Positions 13,108 to 25,600 of a stretch of DNA of 64,000 nt are shown here, in pieces. The stretch spans positions 2,482,001-2,546,000 of the forward strand of contig NC_088301.1 of the NCBI RefSeq assembly GCF_032854445.1, read 5' to 3'. Position 1 is the first letter of the stretch. The number at the start of each line of letters is the position of its first letter. The notes below the pieces were generated by a model. It ran no database searches, was not told the origin of the DNA, and saw only the letters and a program-made list of their open reading frames with translations. A program made the translations under genes and the position numbers. The stretch is from Liolophura sinensis (lineage: Eukaryota; Mollusca; Polyplacophora; Chitonida; Chitonidae).

Positions 13108-13266
13108 GTGTCACCTGGGGCGTAGGTCCACAAGTGCTAATTACGGTATCCTTGGTCCTCTTACTAGTTATACAGATATTGGCAGTTGGTTACACGTGCG
13201 TTCCCCGGTTATCACCCTATCGACTACGTCTCCTGGAGATAACATGTGGACTGTGTATATTAGCAG
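13108..13266 (+). CDS. Claudin-like protein, coding exon 2
   Basis: Encodes residues 83-135. After a short stretch that closes the first extracellular loop come membrane span 2 (about 90-111, VLITVSLVLLLVIQILAVGY), a short basic cytoplasmic turn (PRLSPYRLR), and the start of span 3. Both ends are phase 1 (acceptor GACAG|GTGTC, donor GCAG|GTGAGG). The phase fits the neighbouring exons without introducing a stop. Confidence 0.85.
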
Positions 13267-13615
13267 GTGAGGCAATTTCCGTGTGTGTGTAGACCTAGAT
13301 ATATACCTTAGTGATGTGATGGAGAGACAATTTATTGCTCTGCCTGTAATAAATGAAAGTGTGATACACACCAAAGTTTATCCTGAAGATAAACATTCAC
13401 GTCTATCCCACCCACCCCACCCGCAACACTTCCCTTCGCTCCGGTGTTCACGCCCCATTATCTAGAGAAGCTTCATATGAATCTTACGCACAGTCATGTG
13501 ATGTTGAAATTTATTCATTTATTTGATTAGTTCTGATTTTTTTCACCTTAATAAACAGGTTCCATACGACCGATTTTTTATAAACATTAAACCCGAAGCG
13601 AAGGAAGAAATAAAC

Positions 13616-13801
13616 AGACTTTATTATATTTATTTATTTATTTGATTGGTGTTTTCCGCCGTACTCAAGAATAGTTCACTTATACGACGGCGGTCAGCAT
13701 TATGGAGGGTGGAAACCGGGCAGAGCCCGGGGGAAACCCACGTCCATCCGCGGGTTGCTGACAGACCTTCCCACTAACGGCCGGAGAGGAGACTTTATTA
13801 T
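13616..13801 (-). repeat. 5'-truncated SINE with 12-bp target duplication
   Basis: The SINE body spans 13628-13789. It has the simple TTTA-type tail, the tail block TTTTCCGCCGTACTCAAGAA and the CCGGGCAGAGCCCGGGGGAA block, and stops before the tRNA-like head. It is flanked by perfect copies of AGACTTTATTAT at 13616-13627 and 13790-13801. A truncated element with a direct repeat of this length is typical of target-primed reverse transcription. It lies inside intron 2 of the claudin-like gene, in the opposite orientation. Confidence 0.9.
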
Positions 13802-14324
13802 GAAAGTAACAATGCTAGTCGTAATCTCTTTGTTAAGCGGCCTTTTTATAACAACATCTACACTGTAGTTGCCGGTAAGTGTAGATTACGACCCACACAA
13901 GGTATGAAAAACAAAAGCGTGAAGTCCAGTGTGCTTGTGCATCTTTCATTCGTTGTATTTGTTTACTCGTGGCTCTCTGCTTTAATCTTTTGCTTTTTGA
14001 GTATGGGGATATACAACAATCACACCAATAAATAAAGTATTTGATTGTAATCGCGCACTAATTCTAGACTATATTTGACTGTCGGATTTGTCCATTCTTA
14101 AATCATAAGTTATTCCTAACTTCGATTATAGTAGCGTCACAATGATATATACACTCCCGTTGTACGGAGCTTATGGATGTCCAGGTATTTCCCTGGTATT
14201 TTTGGTTGCATTACACACTTCTGAATACATTTCCTATTCAACAAGCTTCCCTGTGCCATTTGATGACATTTACAGGGCATCTCTGAGTGACATTAGCCCT
14301 GTAAATCTTTGATTCGTATACCAG

Positions 14325-14462
14325 ATGTCAACCAAGATGGATGTTCCAGGTCAATAATCAAAAGGGCAATTCTCGAATACGACGTTTAATACTAGCTACC
14401 AGAGAACTAAGAAAGTATATAAAGTACGAAGATAGGACGGAATCATAAAGACCCTGGTGTCA
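14325..14462. repeat. Dispersed repeat, copy 1
   Basis: Similar to 22369-22620, sharing a TCAACCAA-ATGGATATTCC-like start, GGTCAATA, a GACGTTTA block, the AAGAAAGTATATAAA block and a final GATAGGACGGAATCAT block. Family unknown. Confidence 0.6.
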
Positions 14463-15334
14463 ACACCGGCTGTCACTTAATCAACACGTAATCGTCAACA
14501 CGTGTTGCTATTGACAATACTGCTGTTAATTTGAAGCGTGAATAGCTTGTTAATTTGCTCAAATAAAATTACAATTCCCTTACAAAAAAGTCGTGTAATA
14601 CGGTAAATGGAGCAATACATCTACCTGTACTCTGGGCATACTATATCCTTCACCTGTGGGCGTCAGGCCACAATCATTCATTCGTTCTTTTACTTATGCC
14701 ACGTAACATGTACTTTAAGTCACTTATGATTTGTACTTAAGGCTATGGACATATAGGAAACTAAGTACAAATGATCAAACCTGTATGTGGTCGATAAACG
14801 GTCATGAAGACACCTCGTATAAATGGAGAATAGTGTTGTGACTGTCAGTTTCAACATAGACAACTATGACTGTTGGTCTAACGCCTTAGCGAATGTTTGA
14901 CTTCCATACAGGAGAAAGGCCTTATTCGTTCTTTTAAAATCAAGCACTTTAAGCTGTATTTCTGTTTACTTAACATCAGCAGCCGTAAACATGTTTCTAC
15001 TTAGTTGTAATCATGTCGGTTGAGCCATTTATTTGTCTTTTTGATGGCCCTATACTGAGCCAACTATGATTAGTTACACGAATAGTTACAATTAAACTCT
15101 AAATGAGGTAAACTGACAAAAGGCCGTACTTGACCGATTACGTGTGACCAAGTGCTGACTATCACACTGTTGTCTGAATTTACTCTACACGCTTTAGCCT
15201 TATGCTTTTTTAATACTCAGTTAAGAATGCAGGGCTATCCTAGCTGTATACATCTGTAATCCAATAGAGTATTTTACTTTGTTCTGGATAATAAATATTT
15301 TTAACTTTCATTAGTGCTTTTCGTTTTATTTCAG

Positions 15335-15564
15335 GTTTGCTTACCTTGTTAGGATTGATCTTATTCGGCTGTGAGATAAACAATTACCCAGAAGAGAGTA
15401 ATCCTCGGATTGCCTGGTCATTCGGCATGTGTGTTCTATCTCTACTCCTTATCTCAGCTACAGCCGCCATTGTTTTTCTGGACAGGAAACTGGAGTACTA
15501 TGGGCTGCAGTACCAAAGACAATCCATTGTTATGGAGCCCATGTCGGAACACGTTCGGTACTAA
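15335..15564 (+). CDS. Claudin-like protein, coding exon 3 and stop
   Basis: Encodes residues 136-211. It completes membrane span 3 (to about 148, GLLTLLGLILFGCEI), gives a short second extracellular loop (NNYPEESNP), then span 4 (about 162-184) and a cytoplasmic tail rich in Tyr and Gln ending EHVRY. The TAA stop is at 15562-15564. The second extracellular loop is short, as in the claudin/PMP22 family. The tail does not end in the YV-type PDZ ligand common in vertebrate claudins. Confidence 0.85.
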
Positions 15565-16221
15565 ATCGTCATTATAACTGTGATATGTTACTATTAAAAA
15601 GATTGACCACGGAATCATCAGATAAAACACCTGTTCCACCTTTTACATTTTGTGATTGGCAGGAAGACATTCCGGAAACTGTAAAGCGACAATTGTTACA
15701 CGCAGTTTAACTACATAACAGTCAATGACCAGCTCATGGATAACAGTAGCCTTGTTTTTGTTTGATGCGTTTGTAACTATGCGTGTCACACCTGCTACCA
15801 ATTTGCTCACAAGACGCCAAGAGATCACTGCAAAATATGGTGTCATGTAAGCTGGAATATGTTGAAGAATGAGGATATCGAATTGTTATTTAACAGAAGC
15901 AAGTCTTTAATGGAGCCTGCTTGTCGAAAATGATGCACAGTTAAAACCTCACAAAGTTGGCGTAGTTTAATTGTACACATTTTTCGTTTTATAACATTTC
16001 TTTCATGACCTAACATTCGAGAAACCATGCAAAGTGTATTCTCGGAAATTCACGAAAGCTGTCTAAGAACAAAAAATACCCTGCAACTTTCTTCACCCTA
16101 TCAAACTGAATTTTACAAACGAAAATGAATATTTTTGTAAGCCAGACATATGGCATGACCTGGAGGATTACTTGAGCGTCACAGCTCGCTTGTTCTATGA
16201 CTGCCCTGACTGGTAAATAAA
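15565..16221 (+). other. Probable 3' UTR of claudin-like gene
   Basis: Follows the stop codon. The first good polyadenylation hexamer, AATAAA, is at 16216-16221. The open frame at 15429-15710 overlaps the last exon in another frame and is a shadow. Confidence 0.5.
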
Positions 16222-16391
16222 GACATTAGAGTATTTTCAGGTTTCCGTTGGATTTTTGCACGTATATTTCTCAATTTTTGTATTGGACATCAATGTGGGA
16301 AATTTCCCGAGTGCACTCACAATGTAAGGTGAAAAATGGCTTATTTTGTCAATAAATGTGCATGTCGATAAGACATCTCTATAAAATATCT

Positions 16392-16526
16392 CAGGTTGTC
16401 AGTGTCACGATATTGGAATGTAAAATCAAGGTCAAGCTGTCAGCGTCACGATAGTGGAGTGGGAAACCAAGGTCAGGCTGTCAGTGTCACGATATTGGAG
16501 TGTGAAGTCAAGGTCAGGCTGTTAGC
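16392..16526. repeat. 41-bp tandem repeat, three copies
   Basis: Three copies, plus a partial fourth, of a unit beginning CAGGCTGTCAGTGTCACGAT and ending TCAAGGT. The 83-codon frame across it is a by-product. Confidence 0.85.
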
Positions 16527-17299
16527 CCGACAGCTTCATCAGCGGATAATTTTAGTTGTAGATTTATATGTGATGTTTCGTTCGACCTGTATATTTTTTT
16601 TAACTTGGCATGTCTCATTATCGTATTTGACGTTTAGATTTAAATGAGATGAACTCAGGACTGTTGTTCTCCTGCACTGGTACGTTTGTGTGTGAAGAGG
16701 TGGAAAACACAATTAACTGAATTTGTAGCCACATTTATAAGACGTAAATGTCAGGCCAATGAAAAGGGTAGTCATATTTTCTGAACTTAGCCTAGATATA
16801 GGTGTCCACATTATGCCAACAAACAGTCTATCTTGTCACAAACAGTCACAAACTGGAGTATAGATTAAGAGGTCATTAAAATACACCGCAAATATAACCA
16901 AATTCCTCAATGCCCTCACAGCACTGTTATTCTCTATATGGGGGTGGGGGGGGATTACATATTTTCAACGGGTTCATAATATATAAATATTAAACGTCCA
17001 GTGATGCTAATCAACAGAAATGTAATGCAAACATGTTGAAATTGTTTTCTCATTTTGGGGCATATATGTTCTATATACTTTGTCTGTTTTTATTTTTATA
17101 AAAAAGTGACGTAAAATCTTTGTCACTATAACAATACATATCCTAGTCTTCCCCTCCCACTGCATCACTGGTCGTCCCCTTACAGTTGTTTAAAAAGCGT
17201 CTATAATTTAGCCCCCAACACTACCTCATTAGCTGCTGGATTCTCTCCTGAAGTAGGCATCACGAAATAGATCATTAAAATTTTTTTAGATCATATAAA
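16527..17299. other. Non-coding stretch, nothing recognised
   Basis: AT-rich, with a short G-rich run near 16940-16954. No gene seen. Confidence 0.4.
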
Positions 17300-17637
17300 T
17301 TTCATTTATTTTTTTAGATTTTTGTTAAATAGATATAAAAGCGCTCAAACATTTGAATTCTAAGGTAGGATTTATGGACCATACTATCAGGGGTCAGGAA
17401 CTCTGACGTCACAGAAAGTTTTTTCAACACTAATCACGACACTGAATGTTGGAATAACTATTTTTACCCATGAGTGAAAGGTTGCTGGAATAATGTTGCC
17501 AAAAATTCCTTCCTTCTGGTGAACATCAGGTTAAAAATGTGACGTCACAGTTCCTAGATACCGTCAGTATGGCTCATAAATCCCACCATAGTTTTCAAAT
17601 ATTTGAATGCCTGTTAAAATCTGAAAAAAAAATGAAA
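17300..17637. mobile_element. Foldback-type inverted-repeat element
   Basis: The left arm (about 17300-17413) and right arm (about 17542-17637) are reverse complements of each other with scattered mismatches. Both contain CAAA-A-TTTGAA, GG-GGATTTATG--CCATACT and, at the inner end, TGACGTCACA. The loop is about 130 bp with no open frame. The form suits a miniature inverted-repeat transposon or a hairpin-forming element. A duplicated target site was not found. Confidence 0.65.
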
Positions 17638-18392
17638 CTATGTTTACGCATAGTTTTCTGTTGTCGAAGATGAACCTTGCTTAATATTTTAGCTTTCTTT
17701 TACTTTACAGACGCTATACCGGGTATTTTCGGCAAACAATCGATCAGTGCAAATCCAATCGAATTTTTGCTGTTACTTTAGAATAATCCAAATAATTACC
17801 TTTCACAAAATATCAGAATCGTCTATGCGTGTGTTACCGTTGAAAATCGTTCATAAAGTTTCTAAAATTTATAAAGTAAGCCGCATAACACTTCATTATA
17901 GTACAATTAGGAGAGGCATATTTACTGAAAAACAGTAATTTGGCCTATTCATGGTCAATACAGAAACACCCATTTAATTAGCGAATATGAATTATTTGCG
18001 GAAAATATTGGGAATGGAATTTCTAAGAAATCTTTTAAGAAATATTATTATTAAGGTACGTCATCACAAATTGTCTGAGACATACAAAGTAGGACGACAC
18101 GAAAATACTTTAAGTTAAAGAAAATTGACACCAGACATAGCATTCTGATCACTTATATTAAACTGACACCAGGCATGGGGTTCCTCGCGGTTTCAGAACA
18201 CTGCCATCAGGTATGAAACTCTTCCCTGAACAAAAATTCATGCCATTCATGATTGTCCACTTTCAGAACACGGAAAACAAGATTAAAGCTCCTCCATGTC
18301 TAAACACCTTACCTTCAGCATGACTTTGTTCACTTAGGTTCACACTCTTATATCAGTCAAATATTACCGGACGAAGGTGGAGATTCCTCCAA
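17638..18392. other. Non-coding stretch flanking the 38-bp array
   Basis: From about 18120 the sequence contains scattered degraded pieces of the neighbouring 38-bp unit (for example CTGACACCAGGCATG), as expected at a decaying edge of a tandem array. No gene seen. Confidence 0.5.
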
Positions 18393-19968
18393 ATCTGAGA
18401 AAACATGACGCTACTGCGCCACTCAGAAAAATCACCTCGTGCTTCAAAGTCATTGTAACTTGCCAACGATCGGTAGTTTACAAAAATGACGCTAAGCATG
18501 ACGTTACTGCGCCACTCAGAAAACTGACGCCAAGCATGACGCTACTGCGCCACTCAGAAAACTGACGCCAAGCATGACGCTACTGCGTCATTCAGAAAAC
18601 TGACGCCAAGCATGACGCTACTGCGCCACTCAGAAAACTGACGCCAAGCATGACGCTACTGCGCCACTCAGAAAACTGACGCTAAGCCTGACGCTACTGC
18701 GCCACTCAGAAAACTGATGCCAAGCATGACGCTACTGCGCCATTCAGAAGACTGACGCCAAGCATGACGCTACTGCGCCACTCAGAAAACTGACGCTAAG
18801 CCTGACGCTACTGCGCCACTCAGAAAACTCACGCCAAGTTGACACCATGCATGACGCTCGCCTGAGTCACAGGAACCTGGCATCAGAAATTACATGCCTA
18901 CGCCGTACTCAAAAATCACCTCGTGCTTCAAAGTCATAGTAACTTGCCAACGATTGGTAGTTTACAAAAATAACGCTACGCATGACGTTACTGCGCCACT
19001 CAGAAAACTGACGCCAAGCATGACGCTACTGCGCCACTCAGAAAACTGACGCTAAGCATGACGCTACTGCGTCACTCAGAAAACTGACGCCAAGCATGAC
19101 GCTACTGCGCCACTCAGAAAACTGACGCTAAGCATGACGCTACTGCGCCACTCAGAAAACTGACGCCAAGCATGACGCTACTGCGCCACCCAGAAAACTG
19201 ACGCCAAGCATGACGCTACTGCGCCACTCAGAAAACTGACGCTAAGCATGACGCTACTGCGCCACTCAGAAAACTGACGCCAAGCATGACGCTACTGCGC
19301 CACCCAGAAAACTGACGCCAAGCATGACGCTACTGCGCCACTCAGAAAACTGACGCTAAGCATGACGCTACTGCGCCACTCAGAAAAGTGATGCCAAGCA
19401 TGACGCTACTGCGCCACTCAGAAAACTGACGCCAAGCATGACGCTACTGCGCCACTCAGAAAACTGACGCTAAGCATGACGCTACTGCGCCACTCAGAAA
19501 ACTCACGCCAAGCATGACGCTACTGCGCCACTCAGAAAACTGACGCCAAGCATGACGCTACTGCGCCACTCAGAAAACTCACGCCAAGCATGAGGCTACT
19601 GCGCCACTCAGAAAACTGACGCTAAGCATGACGCTACTGCGCCACTCAGAAAACTGCCGCCAAGCATGACGAAACTGCGCCACTCAGAAAACTGACAATA
19701 TTGCCAATCTCAGAAGAGAGATGACAAACCTGACACTATTGAAAGTCTCCGAAAATCGAAATCAGACACTTCCTTCTGTCTCAGTCAAGTAAAATTCTTA
19801 CCTATCTCAAGCAGGAATGACGTTTCTTCCGGTCTGAGAAAGTTGACACCATGCATGACGCTCGCCTGGGTCACAAGAACCTGGCATCAGAAATTACATG
19901 CCTACGCCGTACTCAAAAATCACCTCGTGCTTCAAAGTCATAGTAACTTGCCAACGATCGGTAGTTTA
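18393..19968. repeat. 38-bp satellite array in two blocks, repeated spacer
   Basis: The unit TGACGCCAAGCATGACGCTA + CTGCGCCACTCAGAAAAC (38 bp) is repeated about 9 times at 18486-18836 and about 19 times at 18971-19697, with very low divergence. A spacer containing AAAATCACCTCGTGCTTCAA and TTGCCAACGATCGGTAGTTT occurs three times, left of, between and right of the blocks (about 18426-18483, 18905-18968 and 19914-19970). The second block holds a 114-bp (three-unit) sub-period near 19158-19386, marked by a CCACCCAG variant. Each unit has three CpG sites and two TGACG motifs, so the array is CpG-dense in AT-rich DNA. Confidence 0.95.
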
Positions 19969-22368
19969 CAACTGGTGCTTCAGTTTTCTTAGCATATGTG
20001 TTGGATCCAAATTACCGCCAAAATACAACCAATATTTTCAAAACGGCTAAACAGTGCACAAAGATTCTTCAAATTTCATGTAAGTTTTGTCATTAAAGTT
20101 GCTTACGGCAGACGTGAGAATCGTTTAGAAAATTCGTAGCACTAAAATGTAATCGATGGGTACTTTTCCTGCAAACTTGCTGAAATATGTAAACACTACA
20201 GAACAGAGAGAAAAACCAGAGCAGTGACAACAGCGTGGTAGTCCAAGACCAGTGACCAGTTTGAAGAATTAGTGATAAAATGACCAGACTTCAGATCCAG
20301 ATCTCCATAACCACCGACATTTAATGCAATAAACCCAAGGTCAAGTGAAGCAAATTACGTCTAAATCCGTCTTTAATATTTGTCTTTTTAAGCGTCGGCT
20401 GACAGATAAACAAATAAACGCCTCCAAGAGCATACCCGCTTTTGGCAGAGGTAATAAATATACACCATTAACAATATGAACTCTGCCATATGGACAAGGT
20501 TGGTGTAAATTGCAACTGTGTCCTGGGTCTACCATGTTCTTATTCAGATATAGCTGAAATACTGCCAGTGTGGCGTGAAACTGTAATTATTCATCCATTC
20601 ATTCAACCTAATGAGGATCTATCTGGGGCCTTACCCGCGTGTGTCGCTGGACAAAATTCCGAAATCATTAGACGCTCCTTTGCCATGCTATTAAAAAAAC
20701 TCTTCTCCCAAGCAACATATCAGATTTAGTTTTCAGTTTGCACCGTGTCTTGGAAATAATAGGAAACGGTTTGTAATGCGGATGAATAATGCCCATGGTC
20801 TGAAAAAATAAAGTAGAAAACATCGACATTGCAATGTATTCTGTAATATTAGCCCGACAATTCCGTCTTAAGTATCTGGTAATCTCACGCCTGAATATTT
20901 GTCACTGTAGCATCGATCTCTAAATAATTATTAGTGCCAATCATTATCTTTTGCAGATCTATATTCATCACTTCATCGGTACTTTATTTGGGTCAGACAT
21001 GACTGCATTTGTAAGAGAACTGGTATATACTCGTTAAACGAGAAGCTTACTTTGCTCAAATTGTAACACAAATTTCGCACCATTTTGCTCAATTAGAAAA
21101 GAACAGTTCAGTTCACCTCATTTACACAAAACCATTTTAGGCGCATGCTACAAACAGTTTGCATGTAATACATCCATTAGTGATTGTGACCAGCCAGAGA
21201 ATGACTAAATGCATGTATCCGCAATACAATTAAACACGTACAGGACAGAGTAAAACCAGAGCAGCGGCGACAGTGTGATATTTGGCAAATGGTCACATCT
21301 CAGAAGAGAGATGACAATCTGTGAAAGACGGCTTCTTGTCAGTTTACCTCAGTCAGTGTTTCATTCTAACTGCTCATGCAAATGTATAAATAGTACATGT
21401 AGCAATTTACAAGCCCCTTACTTTTCGTAGATATATCTGACTAGAAGTTTTACTCAGATCTGTGAAAAGAAATTTCAATCTTGATCGGATGGTATTCATC
21501 CACATGTCAATTGTCAAATATTTGTTCATACACAATATGCCAAACTGTCCACTTTGTATATGATGACGGTTATGTCCGCGTGTGAGGGAAGCCGGAAAGA
21601 TCGGAGTAAAGGCGGTAACAGAAGCAGCAAAAACTGGATACAAGATCTTCACGGTCTGAACGTCAGGAACGACCCAGCGCTGTAACATTCTGGGCAATCA
21701 AGGGTCACTCACCAACTAAATCCTCAATAGCCCATGGATAGTTCGCTGTGTATGTCTCAGTTCTACAATCTAGCGAAACTGGGATATTTCTTTGTGTTTT
21801 GGCCTGCCTAGCTCACTACATCTACTACTGACTTTATCAGTCTGCGCGAATCAAACTTCGATCTCCTCAGCTTGCCAGGAGAGATTGCATTTGCAAAGCA
21901 ATTTGAGAAGGATTTACACATCAATTTTCTGTAGAAAGAGAATAATTACAGTGGACACAATACGGAATAGACTCTTTAGAAAAAAGTGTATTCACTCGAT
22001 CAACATATGAGTCATGACATAAGGAAAGCTCAGCGTGAAATGCGGAATTTAAAAGCAATTTCCTAACCTGGATTCCTGTAATGAATCAACTAAAGATGAA
22101 CGTGGCGGTTCCCTGCATTTGCCACTTTGATTGAATGCCAGTTAGAAATTCTTTTTAAAATAAAGTTTTTGTCGTGGCCTCAACCAGTTAATTTCAGCCA
22201 AGGCAGCCCGATCATTTCACGTTATACCACTCCATTAAATGTGCAGTTAACCAAGCCCATATTGTATTGGACAAATCCGCTTTCGTTTGCTTAATGATCG
22301 AAAGAATGGTTTTAACTTTACGCCATGTCACTGAATCTATGCGTCGAAATAGACACTCATATAACAAC
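19969..22368. other. Non-coding stretch with a dispersed repeat
   Basis: Short frames at 20490-20729 (+) and 21407-21697 (-) have no recognisable motif and are not supported. A segment at about 21243-21345 resembles one at 49940-50055 and, partly, one at 20198-20245; all share an AAAACCAGA-CAG-GAC block, and the two longer ones share TTGGCAAATGGTCACA. Confidence 0.45.
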
Positions 22369-22620
22369 CGTCAACCAACATGGATATTCCGGGTCAATAT
22401 TCGCACGGCCATTTCCCAAAACGACGTTTACCGCAAACCACCAAAGAAATAAGAAAGTATATAAATCTATACCTCGGAAGAGACACTCGTACACTAGCCG
22501 TCATTCAGTAAGAATGCCTCAGGTCAATAACCACAAGGCAAGTTCCCAGAACCTATAACACAAACTACCAAAGAATTAAGGAAGTATATGCAGTATGAAA
22601 ATAGGATGGAATCATGGAAA
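22369..22620. repeat. Dispersed repeat, two tandem copies
   Basis: Two diverged copies (about 22369-22465 and 22500-22610) of the sequence also found at 14325-14462. Shared blocks are GGTCAATA, a CCCA-AAC-tract, and A-GAA-TAAG-AAGTATAT. The open frames at 22267-22558 come from this repeat. Confidence 0.6.
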
Positions 22621-25600
22621 GAGGAGCAGTCAGCAATTATTAATGATGTTAGAAAGACTCAGGGTGGACTGAGTGAAATCAGTCGAGTACCATGCTAGAA
22701 TATAAGTTATCGATGACAAAATATCCATCTTAGTTGCGGTTTGATTGCATCTGTTCACGTGTCCAACGTGGCGATATCGTTCAACACGATGAATACACAG
22801 CCCCTAATCATGGGTTAAGCGGAATTAGACACGATCATGAAGAAGAGCGCCAGAGATTCTGGACGCTCTGTCCATATACACTTAGACTTAATGATACCTG
22901 TTGATAAATCTGGTCTCTGGGATTTTGACCTTTGACTCTGGCATATTGTTGCACCGGATTATAATAATGACCTTTCACTTACTACTAATGATCCCTTACG
23001 ATGCCAACAATTCAGAACTTAAACAGTTTAAAGAGAAGAGTTTAAATCTAGGGTGATCTATATGATGTGGCAAAGGCTCCATATATAGTGGGACCCACAG
23101 AAAAGAGCAATTACAGTCACATAATTAAGACTGATTTGGTTAAGATGAAAGAATTATACTGAAACTTGATTATATACTATTGTATTCTGTATAATTTATT
23201 TATTAATTTATTATTTTACTTATTTATTCGAGAAATGCTTGACGTAAATCATCGAGCATTGAAAAGTTGTTGACGAATCTATACTTATATGACTTAAGAT
23301 GGACGAAATGTTGTCTTCAATGAACATTACTCTAGGCAAACGACCAAAAGAGCATCGACGATCTACAATGTACCTAGATATACTCAACTCACTAAAAATG
23401 CTAAAAAGATCCCAAAATCAGTTTCAAATTTGCGGAGTTGAAGACGCCAATGGACTGATCGAACGGCCCTAGTCGCAAATGTCGATTGCGAAATCACGTC
23501 ACGTCATTTGTATCTACATCAGGGGATTTACCGAACATAGCAGGACCTTCTCATTTATAACAGACTCTTCCATTCAGATTTTGGGAAGATATTTTCGTAA
23601 TAAATCTGACTTTGCTAAGCAAAAATAATGTACAGTCACAATATTGTTCTTTAAGCAATGTCTCCCTAGCTCATCCTGACAAGTTACTGCAGTCTCCTCT
23701 CCAACAGGCAGCCGTTCTCAGTTCCATGCTCATAAATGTGTTGTTCAAAATGCATTAGTTTAGCACTTAAACTAACCGCAAAATTCAATTTATCGCATCG
23801 ATATCTGCCTATTCACTATAAGAAACCCCATCGAAAATCGACAATTTAAAGGTTTTTTGAAGTGACAGCCAATTATCACTCGACGTTTTCAGCGCCAGTA
23901 ATTAGCCAAGTTCATAAGGGCTTTTACAACATGGTTACTCGAAGTGAATTGTCCGTCAGTGCCATATCCCCAATACTGAAATTTATCTTCTCGGCTTTCC
24001 AAACTTCATAGGAGTTTTTCCATATTTTCTGTGATAACTGTGCCATATGTCCTTTTTTCAATGTATATAGAGTGGCAGACTTTGTGGTTGACACTCTTTC
24101 CTGAAGGATAAGATTCATATATGGTTATGACTCGACCGGTTTATCTTTGCTGGAATCAGTCACTGTACATTTCTAACTACTTCTGGGTACAACTCGCGGC
24201 GATTCCAGATACAACGCGTCGGTGTTTCGCATGTACAAGGACTTACACTCCCAGGCAGCTCAGCCCCCCTATATGCCAAGCGTAAGTCAACATTATTAAT
24301 TTATCTGCACTGGGGTCGTCAGGAGTTGAGTGGGGGCGACAGTAATCGACAAGCCAAGAAAAAAACCGAAAAAGACAAGCCAGTATAAATACCCAGTGCT
24401 CGTTACACGTTCAAGATCTGTTCCACATATACATTGATCCACTGGAATTTACTGTCATACACAAGAAAATAAGACATACGACAGCCATCGCTAACATGTG
24501 CAGAGTCGAGGGTGGCGCGTGATGAGAAATGTGTGTAGAAAGACCACTTCCTCTGTCACTTCCGGCTGCCCAATGTCAGCCGATAGATTCGTTCTGGCTG
24601 CTGTAAATAGTAACCAGCAGCCTGACACAGGGAGGACACTGTGTAGCCAAGTTACATATAATGGTTAACAGGATTTCTATTCTAGAGATTATTTATGGTC
24701 AAAATTCTGATTCAGGAGATAATGGCATGCAGATATGAAAACTTGTCAACATATTGAGTGAGTTGTTCCCTGTGGAGTACATAACTACACATTGTATGCA
24801 CATATTTAGTACGTAGTATCCCTTCTATTTTCACAGTGCATCACTGATACGTAAATGGAGTGTCTGAGGTCAGGCCACACAAGTTGCACCTACTGCTCGG
24901 TATGCTAGAATCACTGTCGGAAAAGTACTGTTCTGCTTTGATCAGTCATATGTATCAGCGCGAATGATATTTACGTCACAACATCCAACATTCAAGCACT
25001 CTGCAAGGCCCAGTAGATATTGATGTAGGTTTACCTTGCGTTTGCAGATAGTGTTTTACATTTGTTCAGCGCGGATAAAGCAGATTTGTAATTTCCATTT
25101 GTATATTCAGCAAACCCGTTTGTTTAACCAGAAAACATTGTTATGATAAACTCACTATGTAAATGTCGGTCGATATTTATTTTGCGAGTCAACATGGCTT
25201 CAAACCCCTGGGGGACAGATAGCTAAAGCAGGAGGTAACCCAAGCGGAGAGAGAAAACCTTGTGAAACAAAAATCAATCCATATCTACCTTTCAGACCAA
25301 CATAGCGCGTTTTAATAATTCAAAATCTCCAAGAGTCTGTCATAGCAACGTAATTATCTGTTACGATAAGGAACGACCTTCACCTCTGTAGTTTTCTCGT
25401 TGTCATTCGAAACCAGAAAATAGCCTTTAGTCGCAATAGAATCCCCGTATTTAATAATTGTGTTAATTATAGTGTATCATGTTACTATATGCACACACCA
25501 TTAGAATGCATTCTGGTATTATGTTAAAGCAAAAGCAGAGAATTTCATGCTTCTGTGTTGGGGTAATCATTTAGGGTCTTCAGGAAATAACCGTTCTTTT

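Larger units (their letters stand above)
13267..15334 (+). other. Intron 2 of claudin-like gene
   Basis: Donor GTGAGG and acceptor TTTTATTTCAG. It contains a truncated SINE with a 12-bp target-site duplication (13616-13801) and, at 14325-14462, a segment also found twice near 22.4-22.6 kb. The rest is unremarkable. Confidence 0.8.
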
